Of a stretch of 64,000 bases of DNA, positions 19,296 through 28,983 are shown piece by piece. Origin of the DNA: Pseudoxanthomonas sp. YR558 (GTDB lineage Bacteria > Pseudomonadota > Gammaproteobacteria > Xanthomonadales > Xanthomonadaceae); assembly GCF_900116385.1 (NCBI RefSeq), contig NZ_FPCI01000002.1, forward strand, positions 248,001-312,000, written 5' to 3'. The position numbers and the translations under genes were made by a program. The number at the start of each line of letters is the position of its first letter. The stretch's first letter is position 1. A model generated the notes under the pieces. That model saw only the letters and a program-made list of their open reading frames with translations, was not told the DNA's origin and ran no database searches.

Positions 19296-19648
19296 AATAC
19301 AAGCGTACGCGGCCCGGGGTGAATGTCCTGGTCTGGGGTCTGGTGGTGGTGGCGTACGCGGCAGCGGCGGCCACGATCGTCATCGAGACGCGCAACCCGG
19401 AATACCGCGACCTGTCGCGCGTAGGCCACATGACGGTCCATGCGCCCGATGAAGCGCGCCGCCTCGGCGCGGCCCAGGTCGCCGCCCTGTACCGTGCGCG
19501 CAGCGGCACGCCGTTCTCCACGCTCGCGCCGGGCAGCACGATCAAGGTCGTGTGGGCCGATGGCTCGGCCGAAACGGTGCGCATCACCGACCCGGCCTCG
19601 CCGCTGGGCGCCGAACCCGTGCCGGGCACGCAGCAGGCGCCCGAATAA
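19292..19648 (+). CDS. Small hypothetical membrane-anchored protein
   Basis: 118-residue protein with a basic start, one membrane segment (about 10-29, VNVLVWGLVVVAYAAAAATIVI) and an extracytoplasmic domain containing FSTLAPGSTIKVVWADGSAETVRI, a likely small beta fold. I do not recognise it. The ATGA overlap with the upstream gene indicates translational coupling and a shared job, and a strong terminator follows 31 bases after the stop. Together they form a closed two-gene unit. Confidence 0.6.
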   Translation: MKYKRTRPGVNVLVWGLVVVAYAAAAATIVIETRNPEYRDLSRVGHMTVHAPDEARRLGAAQVAALYRARSGTPFSTLAPGSTIKVVWADGSAETVRITDPASPLGAEPVPGTQQAPE

Positions 19649-19678
19649 CGCGCGCCGCCTCCGTTGCGCACAGGCGAA

Positions 19679-19711
19679 GGGCCGGGAGAAAAACTCCCGG
19701 CCCTTTTCGTT
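19679..19711 (+). terminator. Rho-independent terminator
   Basis: A perfect 10-bp stem (GGGCCGGGAG, 19679-19688, with CTCCCGGCCC, 19694-19703) with an AAAAA loop is followed by TTTTCGTT. It closes the two-gene unit 18363-19648 and faces the convergent gene ending at 19734. Confidence 0.9.
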
Positions 19712-19733
19712 ACTTGCATTGCCGGGGCATGCG

Positions 19734-20951
19734 TCAGCCGCCGATCAGGCCTTTCAACAGGCCGCGCAGCGGCTTTTTCTGTTCCTGCGGCTGCGCTTCT
19801 TCGTCCTGCATCTGCGACAGGTCCATGCCGAGCATCGCGCTGCCGGTGGATTTGGTGCGCACGCGCACGTTCCATTCCGGGTTCCATGGCTGCTTCGGGT
19901 CTGACGGCTTGGGTGGCCACGCGATGTGGCTCTCCGGCCCGTACGCGATGATGCTGAGAAGGCCGCCACCACCGTCGCGACCACCTTCGCCCGGTGCGGC
20001 GAAAATGCCCTTTGGTATGGCGCACTGCGTGGTGGCGGGCGGCAGCAGTACTTTTTCTTTCGTCCAGCGATCGATCAGCGAGCCGGTCAGGTAATCGAAG
20101 ATGCCTTGTCCCGCATCGGGGACTTCGGCGCTGCTCCACAGCACCACGTCCTTGCCCTGCGTGCCGATGGCATGGAGAAAGTAGGCCTGCGCGCGATCGA
20201 CCGGCGCCCAGCGCCACGTCTGTCCGTCGGCGAGGGAGCCGGTGCTCTGCAGGTCGATCTTCGGCATGAAGTCCGCGACCTGCTTGAGTTCGAACTTCAG
20301 CGATTCCGGCACGCCTTGCCCGGTGATCTGGTGGGCACCCTGCAGCGATGCGCCATCGGGCACGCGCTTGCCGGATTTCGGATTCGGCCACAGCGCGTAG
20401 GCGGGATCGGATTCGATGTCGCGGTCCGGCGCATAGCGGCCTTGCATCGAGCCACTGACTTCCACCTTGCCGCCGCTCGCGCTGATGCTGATGATCTTCG
20501 GCTGGCCCTTGCGCACGGTGGTGCTGCAACCCCAGTAGATCAGCAGGCGCTGCTGGCCTTCCGGTGGCTTGTACTCGCCGCTGCGATCGGAGGGCGCGGC
20601 AGTGCGCACAGGCGGCACCAACGGTAAGGCCTTGCCCAGGCGCAATCCGGCAGGAATGCGCTGTTCGGCTTCCTTGCCCGGATGGGGGCGGTTGTACAAC
20701 GCGATGTCGAGGTATTGCCCCGTCATCATCGGCATCCGCGTCTGTCCGTAGTGCGCCTGCTGCCCGCCACCGCCCATCATGCGCGAGGCCATGCCGCCGA
20801 GCGGGCCAAGGTCGGGCATGCCGGCCATCTGGTGGGTGGCGACGTCGATCCAGACCTGCGTGGGTGGGCCGGAGGTCGGTGCGCTGGCGGCAGGCGCGGC
20901 CGCGATGACGGTGGCGAGGGCGAGGAACAAGGGGCGTGGCAGGGGACGCAT
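19734..20951 (-). CDS. Hypothetical secreted protein
   Basis: 405-residue protein with a Sec signal peptide (MRPLPRPLFLALATVIAAAPAASA). A Met/Gly-rich segment follows (about 40-75, with MASRMMGGGGQQAHYGQTRMPMM), then a mainly beta domain with WGCSTTVRKGQPKI and TWRWAPVDRAQAYFLHAIG, the latter resembling a fibronectin-like repeat. The tail is Gln/Glu-rich and ends in LRGLLKGLIGG. I do not recognise the family. The start at 20951 was chosen for the clean signal peptide; an ATG 60 bases upstream would place Arg-rich residues before it. It sits alone between a convergent operon and accC. Confidence 0.6.
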   Translation of the reverse strand: MRPLPRPLFLALATVIAAAPAASAPTSGPPTQVWIDVATHQMAGMPDLGPLGGMASRMMGGGGQQAHYGQTRMPMMTGQYLDIALYNRPHPGKEAEQRIPAGLRLGKALPLVPPVRTAAPSDRSGEYKPPEGQQRLLIYWGCSTTVRKGQPKIISISASGGKVEVSGSMQGRYAPDRDIESDPAYALWPNPKSGKRVPDGASLQGAHQITGQGVPESLKFELKQVADFMPKIDLQSTGSLADGQTWRWAPVDRAQAYFLHAIGTQGKDVVLWSSAEVPDAGQGIFDYLTGSLIDRWTKEKVLLPPATTQCAIPKGIFAAPGEGGRDGGGGLLSIIAYGPESHIAWPPKPSDPKQPWNPEWNVRVRTKSTGSAMLGMDLSQMQDEEAQPQEQKKPLRGLLKGLIGG

Positions 20952-21038
20952 CGTGCGTTCTCGTCGGGGGATCCTTCTCCTCCAACGCCGGAGCGGTGTC
21001 CTGCCGGACACGCACCCTACCTAGCTTTCGCCATGGGC

Positions 21039-21061
21039 GGCCCCGCGGTGAATGCGGGGCC
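21039..21061 (-). terminator. GC-rich hairpin downstream of accC, possible terminator
   Basis: GGCCCCGC (21039-21046) pairs perfectly with GCGGGGCC (21054-21061) around a 7-base loop, just after the accC stop at 21070. No T-run follows on the minus strand, so it may be an RNA 3'-end stabiliser or pause hairpin rather than an intrinsic terminator. Confidence 0.45.
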
Positions 21062-21069
21062 GGGGTGTA

Positions 21070-22437
<1,368 letters not shown>

Positions 22438-22447
22438 GGCGCGGGCC

Positions 22448-22930
22448 TCAGCCGATCACGAACAGCGGCTGGTCGAATTCGATCGGCTGGCCGCTCTCGG
22501 CCAGGATCGACAACACCGTGCCCGACACGTCGGCCTCGATGGGGTTGAACATCTTCATGGCCTCGATGATCGCCAGCGTCTCGCCGGCCTTCACGGTCTG
22601 GCCGACCGCGACGAATGCCGGCTTGTCGGGCGACGGCGAGGCGTAGAACGTGCCGACCATCGGCGCGCGCACCACGTGGCCGTCCGGCAGCGCATTGCCG
22701 GGCTTGGCGGTGCCGCCGGTCGAGGCTTCGGTGGGCGAGCTCATCGGCATGGGCGCGGCCGGGCGTGCTTCCACAGGGGCCGCCATCATCGGCGCAGCGG
22801 CCTGCAGGGCGTAACCGCCCTTCGGCGTGCGCGCCAGGCGCACGGATTCTTCGCCTTCCTTGATCTCGATTTCGGCCAGGTTCGACTCTTCCAGAAGGTC
22901 GATCAGTTTCTTGATTTTGCGGAGATCCAT
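22448..22930 (-). CDS. accB: Biotin carboxyl carrier protein of acetyl-CoA carboxylase
   Basis: 160-residue carrier. An N-terminal dimerisation region ([17 protein letters not shown]) leads to an Ala/Pro/Met-rich hinge and a biotinyl domain with the biotin-accepting Lys in EAMKM and the thumb region [18 protein letters not shown]. The ATG at 22930 has GAGG about 7 bases upstream; a longer frame to 23014 overlaps nothing useful and adds no conserved residues. It is expressed with accC downstream and aroQ upstream. Confidence 0.96.
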   Translation of the reverse strand: MDLRKIKKLIDLLEESNLAEIEIKEGEESVRLARTPKGGYALQAAAPMMAAPVEARPAAPMPMSSPTEASTGGTAKPGNALPDGHVVRAPMVGTFYASPSPDKPAFVAVGQTVKAGETLAIIEAMKMFNPIEADVSGTVLSILAESGQPIEFDQPLFVIG

Positions 22931-22985
22931 GGGAGCCTCGTGGTTGAACGCTGTTCCCTGCGGGGCGGGGAACAAAAAAGGAAAG

Positions 22986-23426
22986 TCAGACCGGCAGCCG
23001 CTGCAGGGCGGCATCCAGCGCGTAGCGGTAGCTATCGGCCCCGAAGCCGCAGATCACGCCGACCGCCTTGTCGCTGAAGTAGCTGGTGTGGCGGAAGGGT
23101 TCGCGGCTGTGCGGGTTGGACAGGTGGATTTCGATGAAGGGCAGGGCCACGCCGGCCAGGGCGTCGCGGATCGCGACCGAGGTATGGGTGAACGCGGCAG
23201 GATTGATCAGGATGAAGGCGGTGCCGTCGGTGCGGGCGGCCTGGATACGATCGACCAGGGCATGTTCGGCGTTGGACTGGAACGTCTCCAGCCGATGTCC
23301 CGCAGCCTGCGCCTGTGCGACCAGCGCGATGTCGATATCTGCCAGCGTCGCCTGACCATAGACCTCCGGCTCGCGGGTACCGAGCAGGTTGAGGTTGGGG
23401 CCATGCAGGACCAGCAGTGTCGCCAT
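22986..23426 (-). CDS. aroQ: 3-dehydroquinate dehydratase, type II
   Basis: 146-residue shikimate-pathway enzyme converting 3-dehydroquinate to 3-dehydroshikimate. Active-site motifs of the type II (flavodoxin-fold) class are all present: [19 protein letters not shown] with the catalytic lid Arg and Tyr, [17 protein letters not shown], and [20 protein letters not shown] with the catalytic His. Normal family length. It is first in the leftward unit with accB and accC. The 126 bases upstream separate it from the divergent phosphatase gene. Confidence 0.96.
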   Translation of the reverse strand: MATLLVLHGPNLNLLGTREPEVYGQATLADIDIALVAQAQAAGHRLETFQSNAEHALVDRIQAARTDGTAFILINPAAFTHTSVAIRDALAGVALPFIEIHLSNPHSREPFRHTSYFSDKAVGVICGFGADSYRYALDAALQRLPV

Positions 23427-23552
23427 TCGAGCCTCCAGCGGAAGGGCGGCAGTCTGCGCGATGCCGGGGATGCTGTCCAGTTCGCCGAAGTTTCGCTCGT
23501 TTTAAGCGATTGTTTGAATCTGGGCATCGGTCACGCGCGCCACACCATATAT

Positions 23553-24089
23553 ATGAATGATGGCCCGGGACTCACGTCGCGTTCGCACACGGCGACAGGG
23601 CCCTGGCCTAGGCTGTGGGCCCCTCGAATCCGGCCCTCACCGCTGTTCACCTTACACATCGTCTGCATGGGGAACCTCTGCCGCAGCCCGATGGCGGCGG
23701 CGCTTTTCCATGCGCGGGTGCCGGCGGGCCGCTGCTCCGTGGTCTCCTCGGGTCTGGCCGCCCAGCCCGGCCGAGCGCTGGACCCGCGTGTTGCAGCGGT
23801 CCTCGAGAAGCATGGTGTGCCCGCGCTGACGTACGCCGCGCGCATGTTCGATCCCGCCATGCTGGGGCCGGACGATCTCGTGCTCGCCATGCAGCGACGG
23901 CACCTCCAGGCCTTGCGTGCACTCGTACCGGAGGCGCGCGCACGCATGCACCTGCTCGGCCGTTGGCGCCGATCGCAGGAGATCGACGATCCCATCGCCG
24001 GCACGCAGGACGACATCGAAAAGACATTCACGTTGATCGAGCATTGCGTGTCGCAATGGTGCGAGCACGATCGCCGACTGTCTGCATGA
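23553..24089 (+). CDS. Low-molecular-weight protein tyrosine phosphatase (Wzb-like)
   Basis: Catalyses dephosphorylation of phosphotyrosine. The P-loop CMGNLCRS (CX5RS; C38 to R44 from the start used here) and the general-acid loop DPIAGTQDD are intact. In capsule systems this enzyme dephosphorylates the Wzc BY-kinase, and such a kinase lies two genes downstream. The start is uncertain. The ATG at 23553 adds about 30 Pro/Arg-rich residues without Shine-Dalgarno support. Family length would suit a CTG at 23643 just before FTLHIVC. A TAGGCT -10-like hexamer near 23607 would fit the later start. Confidence 0.85.
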   Translation: MNDGPGLTSRSHTATGPWPRLWAPRIRPSPLFTLHIVCMGNLCRSPMAAALFHARVPAGRCSVVSSGLAAQPGRALDPRVAAVLEKHGVPALTYAARMFDPAMLGPDDLVLAMQRRHLQALRALVPEARARMHLLGRWRRSQEIDDPIAGTQDDIEKTFTLIEHCVSQWCEHDRRLSA

Positions 24090-24277
24090 TCACGCAGCTG
24101 TACCGCCATCCAGCTTCCTGACTGGACCGTTACGCGCGCAATCCCATTTCATGCGCTCATCAAATTCCTGTCCGTAGCCTCGGGACGGCATCAACCGCGC
24201 CCCCCGTTCGACGCGCAGGATCCCGGATGGACCAGGGTTCCGTGGGGCTTTTCGTCCACAGCAACCCCGGGTGACAG

Positions 24278-26641
24278 ATGGAGAATGCACGGATCGTCGC
24301 GGCCAGCGCGATCGCTCTGGCCGCAACGTTGTTCGCCATATTCTCGATGCGGCCGTGGGCCCGCCGCGTCGGTCTGGTGGACCGTCCGAGCGGGCGCAAG
24401 CAGCACGTCGGTCGCGTGCCGGTGATCGGCGGGATCTGCTTCTTCGTCGGTACGCTCGTGGGCCTGGGCTATCTCGGCTACGTCGACCGCTTCGTCATGA
24501 GCCTGATGATGGGCAGTGCGCTGATCGTCGCGATCGGCGTCGCGGACGACATCAGTCACCTGAGCGTGCGTACGCGTCTGCTGGTGGAAGCGGCCATCGT
24601 CGGCCTGGTAATCCTCAGCACCGGCTACTACCTCGATCACGTCGGCGGCCTCATCCCGGTGTTCGACCTGCGGCTCGGCCTGCTCGGTATCCCGGTGACG
24701 ATCATCGCGGTGATCGGATTGATGAACGCGTTCAACATGATGGACGGGATCGACGGTCTCGCTGCGTCCACGGCGATGGTGTCGATCGCTGCCATCCTGC
24801 TGTTCGCGCACGACGGCGCGCCCGATGTCGGCGCGACGATGATGCTGCAGATTCTGTTCGCGTCGCTGATCCCGTACGTGTTCGTCAACCTGGGTTGGCC
24901 GGACGGACGCAAGATCTTCATGGGCGATGCCGGCAGCACGGTCATCGGCTTCCTCGTTGGCTGGAGTCTGATCTACCTCAGTCATCCGCGCGTCGGCCGG
25001 CTGGTGCCGGTCGAAGTGCTGTGGTGCGTGGCCCTCCCGCTGCTGGACACCACGGCCGTGATGTACCGCCGCATGCGTCGCGGACGCTCTCCGTTCGCCG
25101 CCGACCGCCAGCACCTTCACCACCTGCTGCTGGACCGCGGCCTGTCGGCGCCGGTCGCGTTGTGGACCATCGTGTCGATGGGCGCTGCGCTTGCGCTGCT
25201 CGGCTATGCGTTGCGCAACGTGCCGCAGCCGCTGAGCTTCCTCGTCTTTGTCGCCACGACCGTGGCGTACGTGATCGGCTTCCCGCGCCTGCTCGACACC
25301 ATCGAGCGTTTGACGTCCGGGCCTTCGCGCCGCGCGGGCGCGCGCCGCACGCCTCTGGAATTCCCGGACGACGGCGAACTGAACCACGCGCCCGTCTCCA
25401 TCCGTCCGCTGGGCCAGCGTCCGCTCGAGGCCGTGGCCGACACCTCTGTGGCGCGGTCTGGGAGCGTGCGTGATCCAGACGCACCGCTGCACGCACTCTG
25501 CCTGGTGAACGCCTCCTGCGAAGGTGCGGGGGTGGCGCCCATCGCGCGCCGTCTGGCCGACGATGCGCGTTTCCATGCCACTGTCTGCGTGACCGAGGGT
25601 GAGAGCGGCGACGCCGGCCATCTTCTGCAGATGTTCGGGCTTGAGGCACAGGCCAGCGTGTCCGGCGACAGCGGCGGGCCGGCCGCGTATGGCGATGCCC
25701 AGGCCGAGATGCAGCAGCTGATCGGCGAGACGAATCCCGATGTGATCGTGGTGCCCGGCGATGCGCCGGTGACCTTCGCCATGAGCTTGGCGGCGCACGC
25801 GTGCGACGTGCCGTTGGTCTGCGTCGATGCCGATGCGCCTGCTTCCGGTGCGCAACACTGGCCGAGCGACGCGAGCCGTCGCATCGTGCAGTCGCTCGCC
25901 GCGCTGCATGTCGCGCCCAGCGAATTGACGGGCCGCCGCCTGAGCGGCGAAGGCGTGCCCAGCGAGAGCATTCTCGTGCAATCCGACGTGGCCGACGATG
26001 CGTTGCGCACCGCGCTGCGCCAGATCCGCCGCGATGCTGATCTGGCGCGCTCCCTGGCCGAAGGCTTCGCCTTCCTGCGCAGCAATGCGCCGCTGTTGCT
26101 TGCCGTGAGCGCGCGTGGCGATACGCCGGGGCAGGGCGCGTTCTCCGATGCGCTGGCGATGGTGGCGCGCCGTCGTCCCGACGTGGACATCGTCTGGGTG
26201 GGCGGCGTGGGCATCGCGCCGGGCGAGGGTGGCGATCCGCTACACACCTTCGCGAACGTGCACCCGCTGGAAGTCGATGATTTCCTGGCGTGGGCCTACC
26301 TGCTCGAGCGCGCGCACCTGGTGCTGGTCGGCAGGGGCGCCCCTCCGCCTCGCCGTCTGCTCGGCAAGCCGGTACTCGTAGCGCAGGAAGAGATCTCGGG
26401 AGCGGATGCCGGTGCCGTCGCGATCGGCACCACGCCGGTGGCGATCGCCGGCCGTCTGCTGACACTGCTGGGCGACGACGCGGTCTATCTGTCGCTGTGC
26501 GCCGCGCCCGACCTCGATATTCCCCGTGTGGATGGCTGCGCGCCGGTGCTGGAGGCGCTGGCGGGACTACGCGCGCCGCCGACGCCGCGCGCTGCGCCGC
26601 GTGCGCTGCACGAACCGCTCGATGCTCGGGCCGCGTCATGA
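24278..26641 (+). CDS. WecA-type sugar-1-phosphate transferase fused to a degenerate UDP-GlcNAc 2-epimerase-like domain
   Basis: 787-residue fusion. Residues 1-350 are a polytopic polyprenyl-phosphate GlcNAc-1-phosphate transferase: DRPSGRKQHVGRVPVIGG, the Mg-site VADDISH, NAFNMMDGIDGLA, KIFMGDAGS and HLHHLLLDRG are all intact, so it should start the lipid-linked repeat unit. Residues about 403-770 follow the WecB fold but lack its catalytic residues: PGDAPVTF for HGDTTT, DADAP for EAGLRT, PSDASRR for PEEANR, VSARGDT for the HRREN His motif, and GRGAPPPRR for SGGIQEE. I infer a non-catalytic or altered nucleotide-sugar-binding domain. The ATG has GGGTGA upstream. First membrane enzyme of the EPS locus. 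Confidence 0.88.
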   Translation: MENARIVAASAIALAATLFAIFSMRPWARRVGLVDRPSGRKQHVGRVPVIGGICFFVGTLVGLGYLGYVDRFVMSLMMGSALIVAIGVADDISHLSVRTRLLVEAAIVGLVILSTGYYLDHVGGLIPVFDLRLGLLGIPVTIIAVIGLMNAFNMMDGIDGLAASTAMVSIAAILLFAHDGAPDVGATMMLQILFASLIPYVFVNLGWPDGRKIFMGDAGSTVIGFLVGWSLIYLSHPRVGRLVPVEVLWCVALPLLDTTAVMYRRMRRGRSPFAADRQHLHHLLLDRGLSAPVALWTIVSMGAALALLGYALRNVPQPLSFLVFVATTVAYVIGFPRLLDTIERLTSGPSRRAGARRTPLEFPDDGELNHAPVSIRPLGQRPLEAVADTSVARSGSVRDPDAPLHALCLVNASCEGAGVAPIARRLADDARFHATVCVTEGESGDAGHLLQMFGLEAQASVSGDSGGPAAYGDAQAEMQQLIGETNPDVIVVPGDAPVTFAMSLAAHACDVPLVCVDADAPASGAQHWPSDASRRIVQSLAALHVAPSELTGRRLSGEGVPSESILVQSDVADDALRTALRQIRRDADLARSLAEGFAFLRSNAPLLLAVSARGDTPGQGAFSDALAMVARRRPDVDIVWVGGVGIAPGEGGDPLHTFANVHPLEVDDFLAWAYLLERAHLVLVGRGAPPPRRLLGKPVLVAQEEISGADAGAVAIGTTPVAIAGRLLTLLGDDAVYLSLCAAPDLDIPRVDGCAPVLEALAGLRAPPTPRAAPRALHEPLDARAAS

Positions 26642-26711
26642 GCGCGCTCCCGTCCCTCCCCGCGCGTCCCGCAGGGCGCGCCTCCGACACGACATGCAAG
26701 CGAGGTGAACC

Positions 26712-28970
26712 ATGGCGACCCAGCTGATCACGCGACGAAGCGCCGACCGACCGACCCTGGCGGCGGCCTCCGTGCGCAACGACGATGTCGACATCCCCGC
26801 CCTGGTTTCCACGTTGGGCGCGAAGAAGAAGCTCATCCTGTTCGGTACGGCGGCGTTCGTCCTGGCGAGCATCGCCTACCTGGCGGTGGTCACGCCGAAA
26901 TACGAAGCCAATGCCGTGGTCCAGGTGGAGAGCCGACCGGCCATCCCCCCGGGTCTCAGCCAGAACACCGCGATGCAGGCGCCGTCCGCCATCCCGACGC
27001 CCGGCACTACCGAGGTGCAGCTGCTGACGTCGCGCCGCGTGATCGGGGAGGCCATCACCCGGATGGACCTCGATGTCGACGTGAAGCCGCAGCATCTGCC
27101 GGTGATCGGCGACTTCATCGCGCGCCGTTATCAGCAGGCCAATCCCGGCGAACTGGCGAGCCCGTGGTTCGGGCTGTCGAAGTACGGTTGGGGTGGCGAA
27201 GTCCTCGATATCGCCCGGCTCGACGTGCCCGACCATCTGAAGGGCGTCCCGATGGAGCTGACGGCGGGCGCCCAGGGAAGCTACGTGCTGTCCGCGCAGG
27301 GCCAGGTGCTCGCACGCGGACGCGCGGGCACCCCGGTGAATGCGGGTGGCGTAGCGATGCAGGTCCGCAAGCTGACGGCCCATCCCGGTATGCGCTTTCA
27401 GGTGACCCGCTACGATCCGTCGGCGGTGATGGCGGCGCTGAAGGAAAACATCACGGCAACGGAAATGGGGCGCAACTCCGGCGTGATCAGCCTGGTCTAC
27501 GCGCATGCGGACCCGGAGCGCGCGCGCCGCGTGCTGGACGAAGTCACCGGCGCCTATGTACGTCAGAACGTCGCGCGTACCTCTGCCGAAGCGGCCAGCC
27601 GCTTGAAGTTCGTCACCGAGCAGCTGCCGAAAGTGCGCGAGGAGTTGGCCAAGGCACAGGCCGCGCTGACCGCATTCCAGACCCGCACCCAGACGCTGGA
27701 CGTGACCACCCAGAACCGCGCGCTACTCGACCAGACCATCGCACTGGATTCCAGCATCCAGCAGTTGCGCATCAAGATGACCGAAGTCGAGAACCGCTAC
27801 ACCGCGGCGCACCCGACGTATCGCGCGCTGCAGGACCAGATCAACCGGTTCCAAGGCGAGCGCAACGGCCTGCAGGGCCGTATCCACGACCTGCCGGACA
27901 CGCAGCAGGTGCTGTTTCGCTTGAATCGCGACGTCGAGGTCACCAACCAGACCTACGCCAACCTGCTGGACCAGGCGCAGCAACTCGAGATCGCCAAGGC
28001 CAGCGCCGTAGGCAACGCGCGCGTGATCGACCCGGCCGCGGTGAACCTCAACAGCCCGGCCTGGCCCAAGCCGTTGCCGGTGCTGGCTGCAGGCACGTTG
28101 CTGGGTCTGATGGTGATGGTGGTGATCGTCCTGCTGCAGCAGATGTTCCGCCGTGGCGTGGAAGACCCGGTCGACATCGAGCTGCTGGGCTTGCCGGTGT
28201 ACGCGTCGATCCCGCTGAGCAAGAAGGGTCAGGCGTTGACGTATCGCATGAGCCATCGCCGCCGCGACGGCAAGTCGCGCCTGCTCGCGCTGAATGCGCC
28301 GGCCGACCTGGCGATGGAAGCGCTCCGCTCGCTGCGCACCAGCCTGCACTTCGCCCGGATGCGCATGCGCAACAACCTGCTGATGATCTCCGCGCCCAGC
28401 CCGGGCGTGGGCAAGACCTTCATCTGCGCCAATCTTGCGGTGACGATCGCGCAGACTGGCCAGCGCGTACTGCTGATCGACGCCGACATGCGCCGCGGTA
28501 CGCTGCACGACGCGGTCGGTGTGCGCTGGGAGAACGGCCTGTCGGACGTCATCGCGGGCCGCATTCCGCTGGACGACGCCGTCCGTCGCGTGGCCGGCGC
28601 CGAAAACTTGTCCTTCATTTCGCGCGGTGCGATTCCGTCCAATCCGTCCGAGCTGCTGATGCACGAGAACTTCAGCGACCTGCTGAAACGCGTCTCGGGC
28701 GAGTACGACATCGTGCTGATCGATACGCCGCCCGTGCTGGCGGTGACCGACGCCGCCGTCATCGGCCACCACGCGGGCACCTGCCTGATGGTGGTGCGCT
28801 GGGGCCTCAACCAGCAGCGCGAGATCGCCCTGGCCAAGCAGCGCCTTGAGCAGAATGGCGTGGAAGTGAAGGGCGCCATCTTCAACGGCGTGGAGAAGCG
28901 CGGCGCGGGCGAGTACGCCTACACCTACTACGAGTACCTGCCGGCGCCGCGTGCCGGCGCGGGCCGATAA
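26712..28970 (+). CDS. Wzc/GumC-type polysaccharide co-polymerase with BY-kinase domain
   Basis: 752-residue inner-membrane tyrosine autokinase that sets polymer chain length and couples to the Wza channel. Wzz-type periplasmic region between membrane segments at about 40-60 and 455-478, with a long coiled coil (about 285-430). The cytoplasmic kinase has Walker A SAPSPGVGKTFICANLA (about 555-571), Walker A' VLLIDADMRRGTLH and Walker B IVLIDTPPVL. The C-terminus holds a tyrosine cluster (YAYTYYEY, about 735-742), the usual autophosphorylation tail. The low-molecular-weight phosphatase at 23553 is its likely partner. GAGGTG precedes the ATG. Confidence 0.93.
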   Translation: MATQLITRRSADRPTLAAASVRNDDVDIPALVSTLGAKKKLILFGTAAFVLASIAYLAVVTPKYEANAVVQVESRPAIPPGLSQNTAMQAPSAIPTPGTTEVQLLTSRRVIGEAITRMDLDVDVKPQHLPVIGDFIARRYQQANPGELASPWFGLSKYGWGGEVLDIARLDVPDHLKGVPMELTAGAQGSYVLSAQGQVLARGRAGTPVNAGGVAMQVRKLTAHPGMRFQVTRYDPSAVMAALKENITATEMGRNSGVISLVYAHADPERARRVLDEVTGAYVRQNVARTSAEAASRLKFVTEQLPKVREELAKAQAALTAFQTRTQTLDVTTQNRALLDQTIALDSSIQQLRIKMTEVENRYTAAHPTYRALQDQINRFQGERNGLQGRIHDLPDTQQVLFRLNRDVEVTNQTYANLLDQAQQLEIAKASAVGNARVIDPAAVNLNSPAWPKPLPVLAAGTLLGLMVMVVIVLLQQMFRRGVEDPVDIELLGLPVYASIPLSKKGQALTYRMSHRRRDGKSRLLALNAPADLAMEALRSLRTSLHFARMRMRNNLLMISAPSPGVGKTFICANLAVTIAQTGQRVLLIDADMRRGTLHDAVGVRWENGLSDVIAGRIPLDDAVRRVAGAENLSFISRGAIPSNPSELLMHENFSDLLKRVSGEYDIVLIDTPPVLAVTDAAVIGHHAGTCLMVVRWGLNQQREIALAKQRLEQNGVEVKGAIFNGVEKRGAGEYAYTYYEYLPAPRAGAGR

Positions 28971-28983
28971 GGAGGCGTCGCCG

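Noticed and set aside
23546..23551. ATATAT as the promoter of the tyrosine phosphatase gene
   Set aside because: It touches the possible ATG start and there is no -35 at a suitable distance; an A/T patch of this size can occur by chance.
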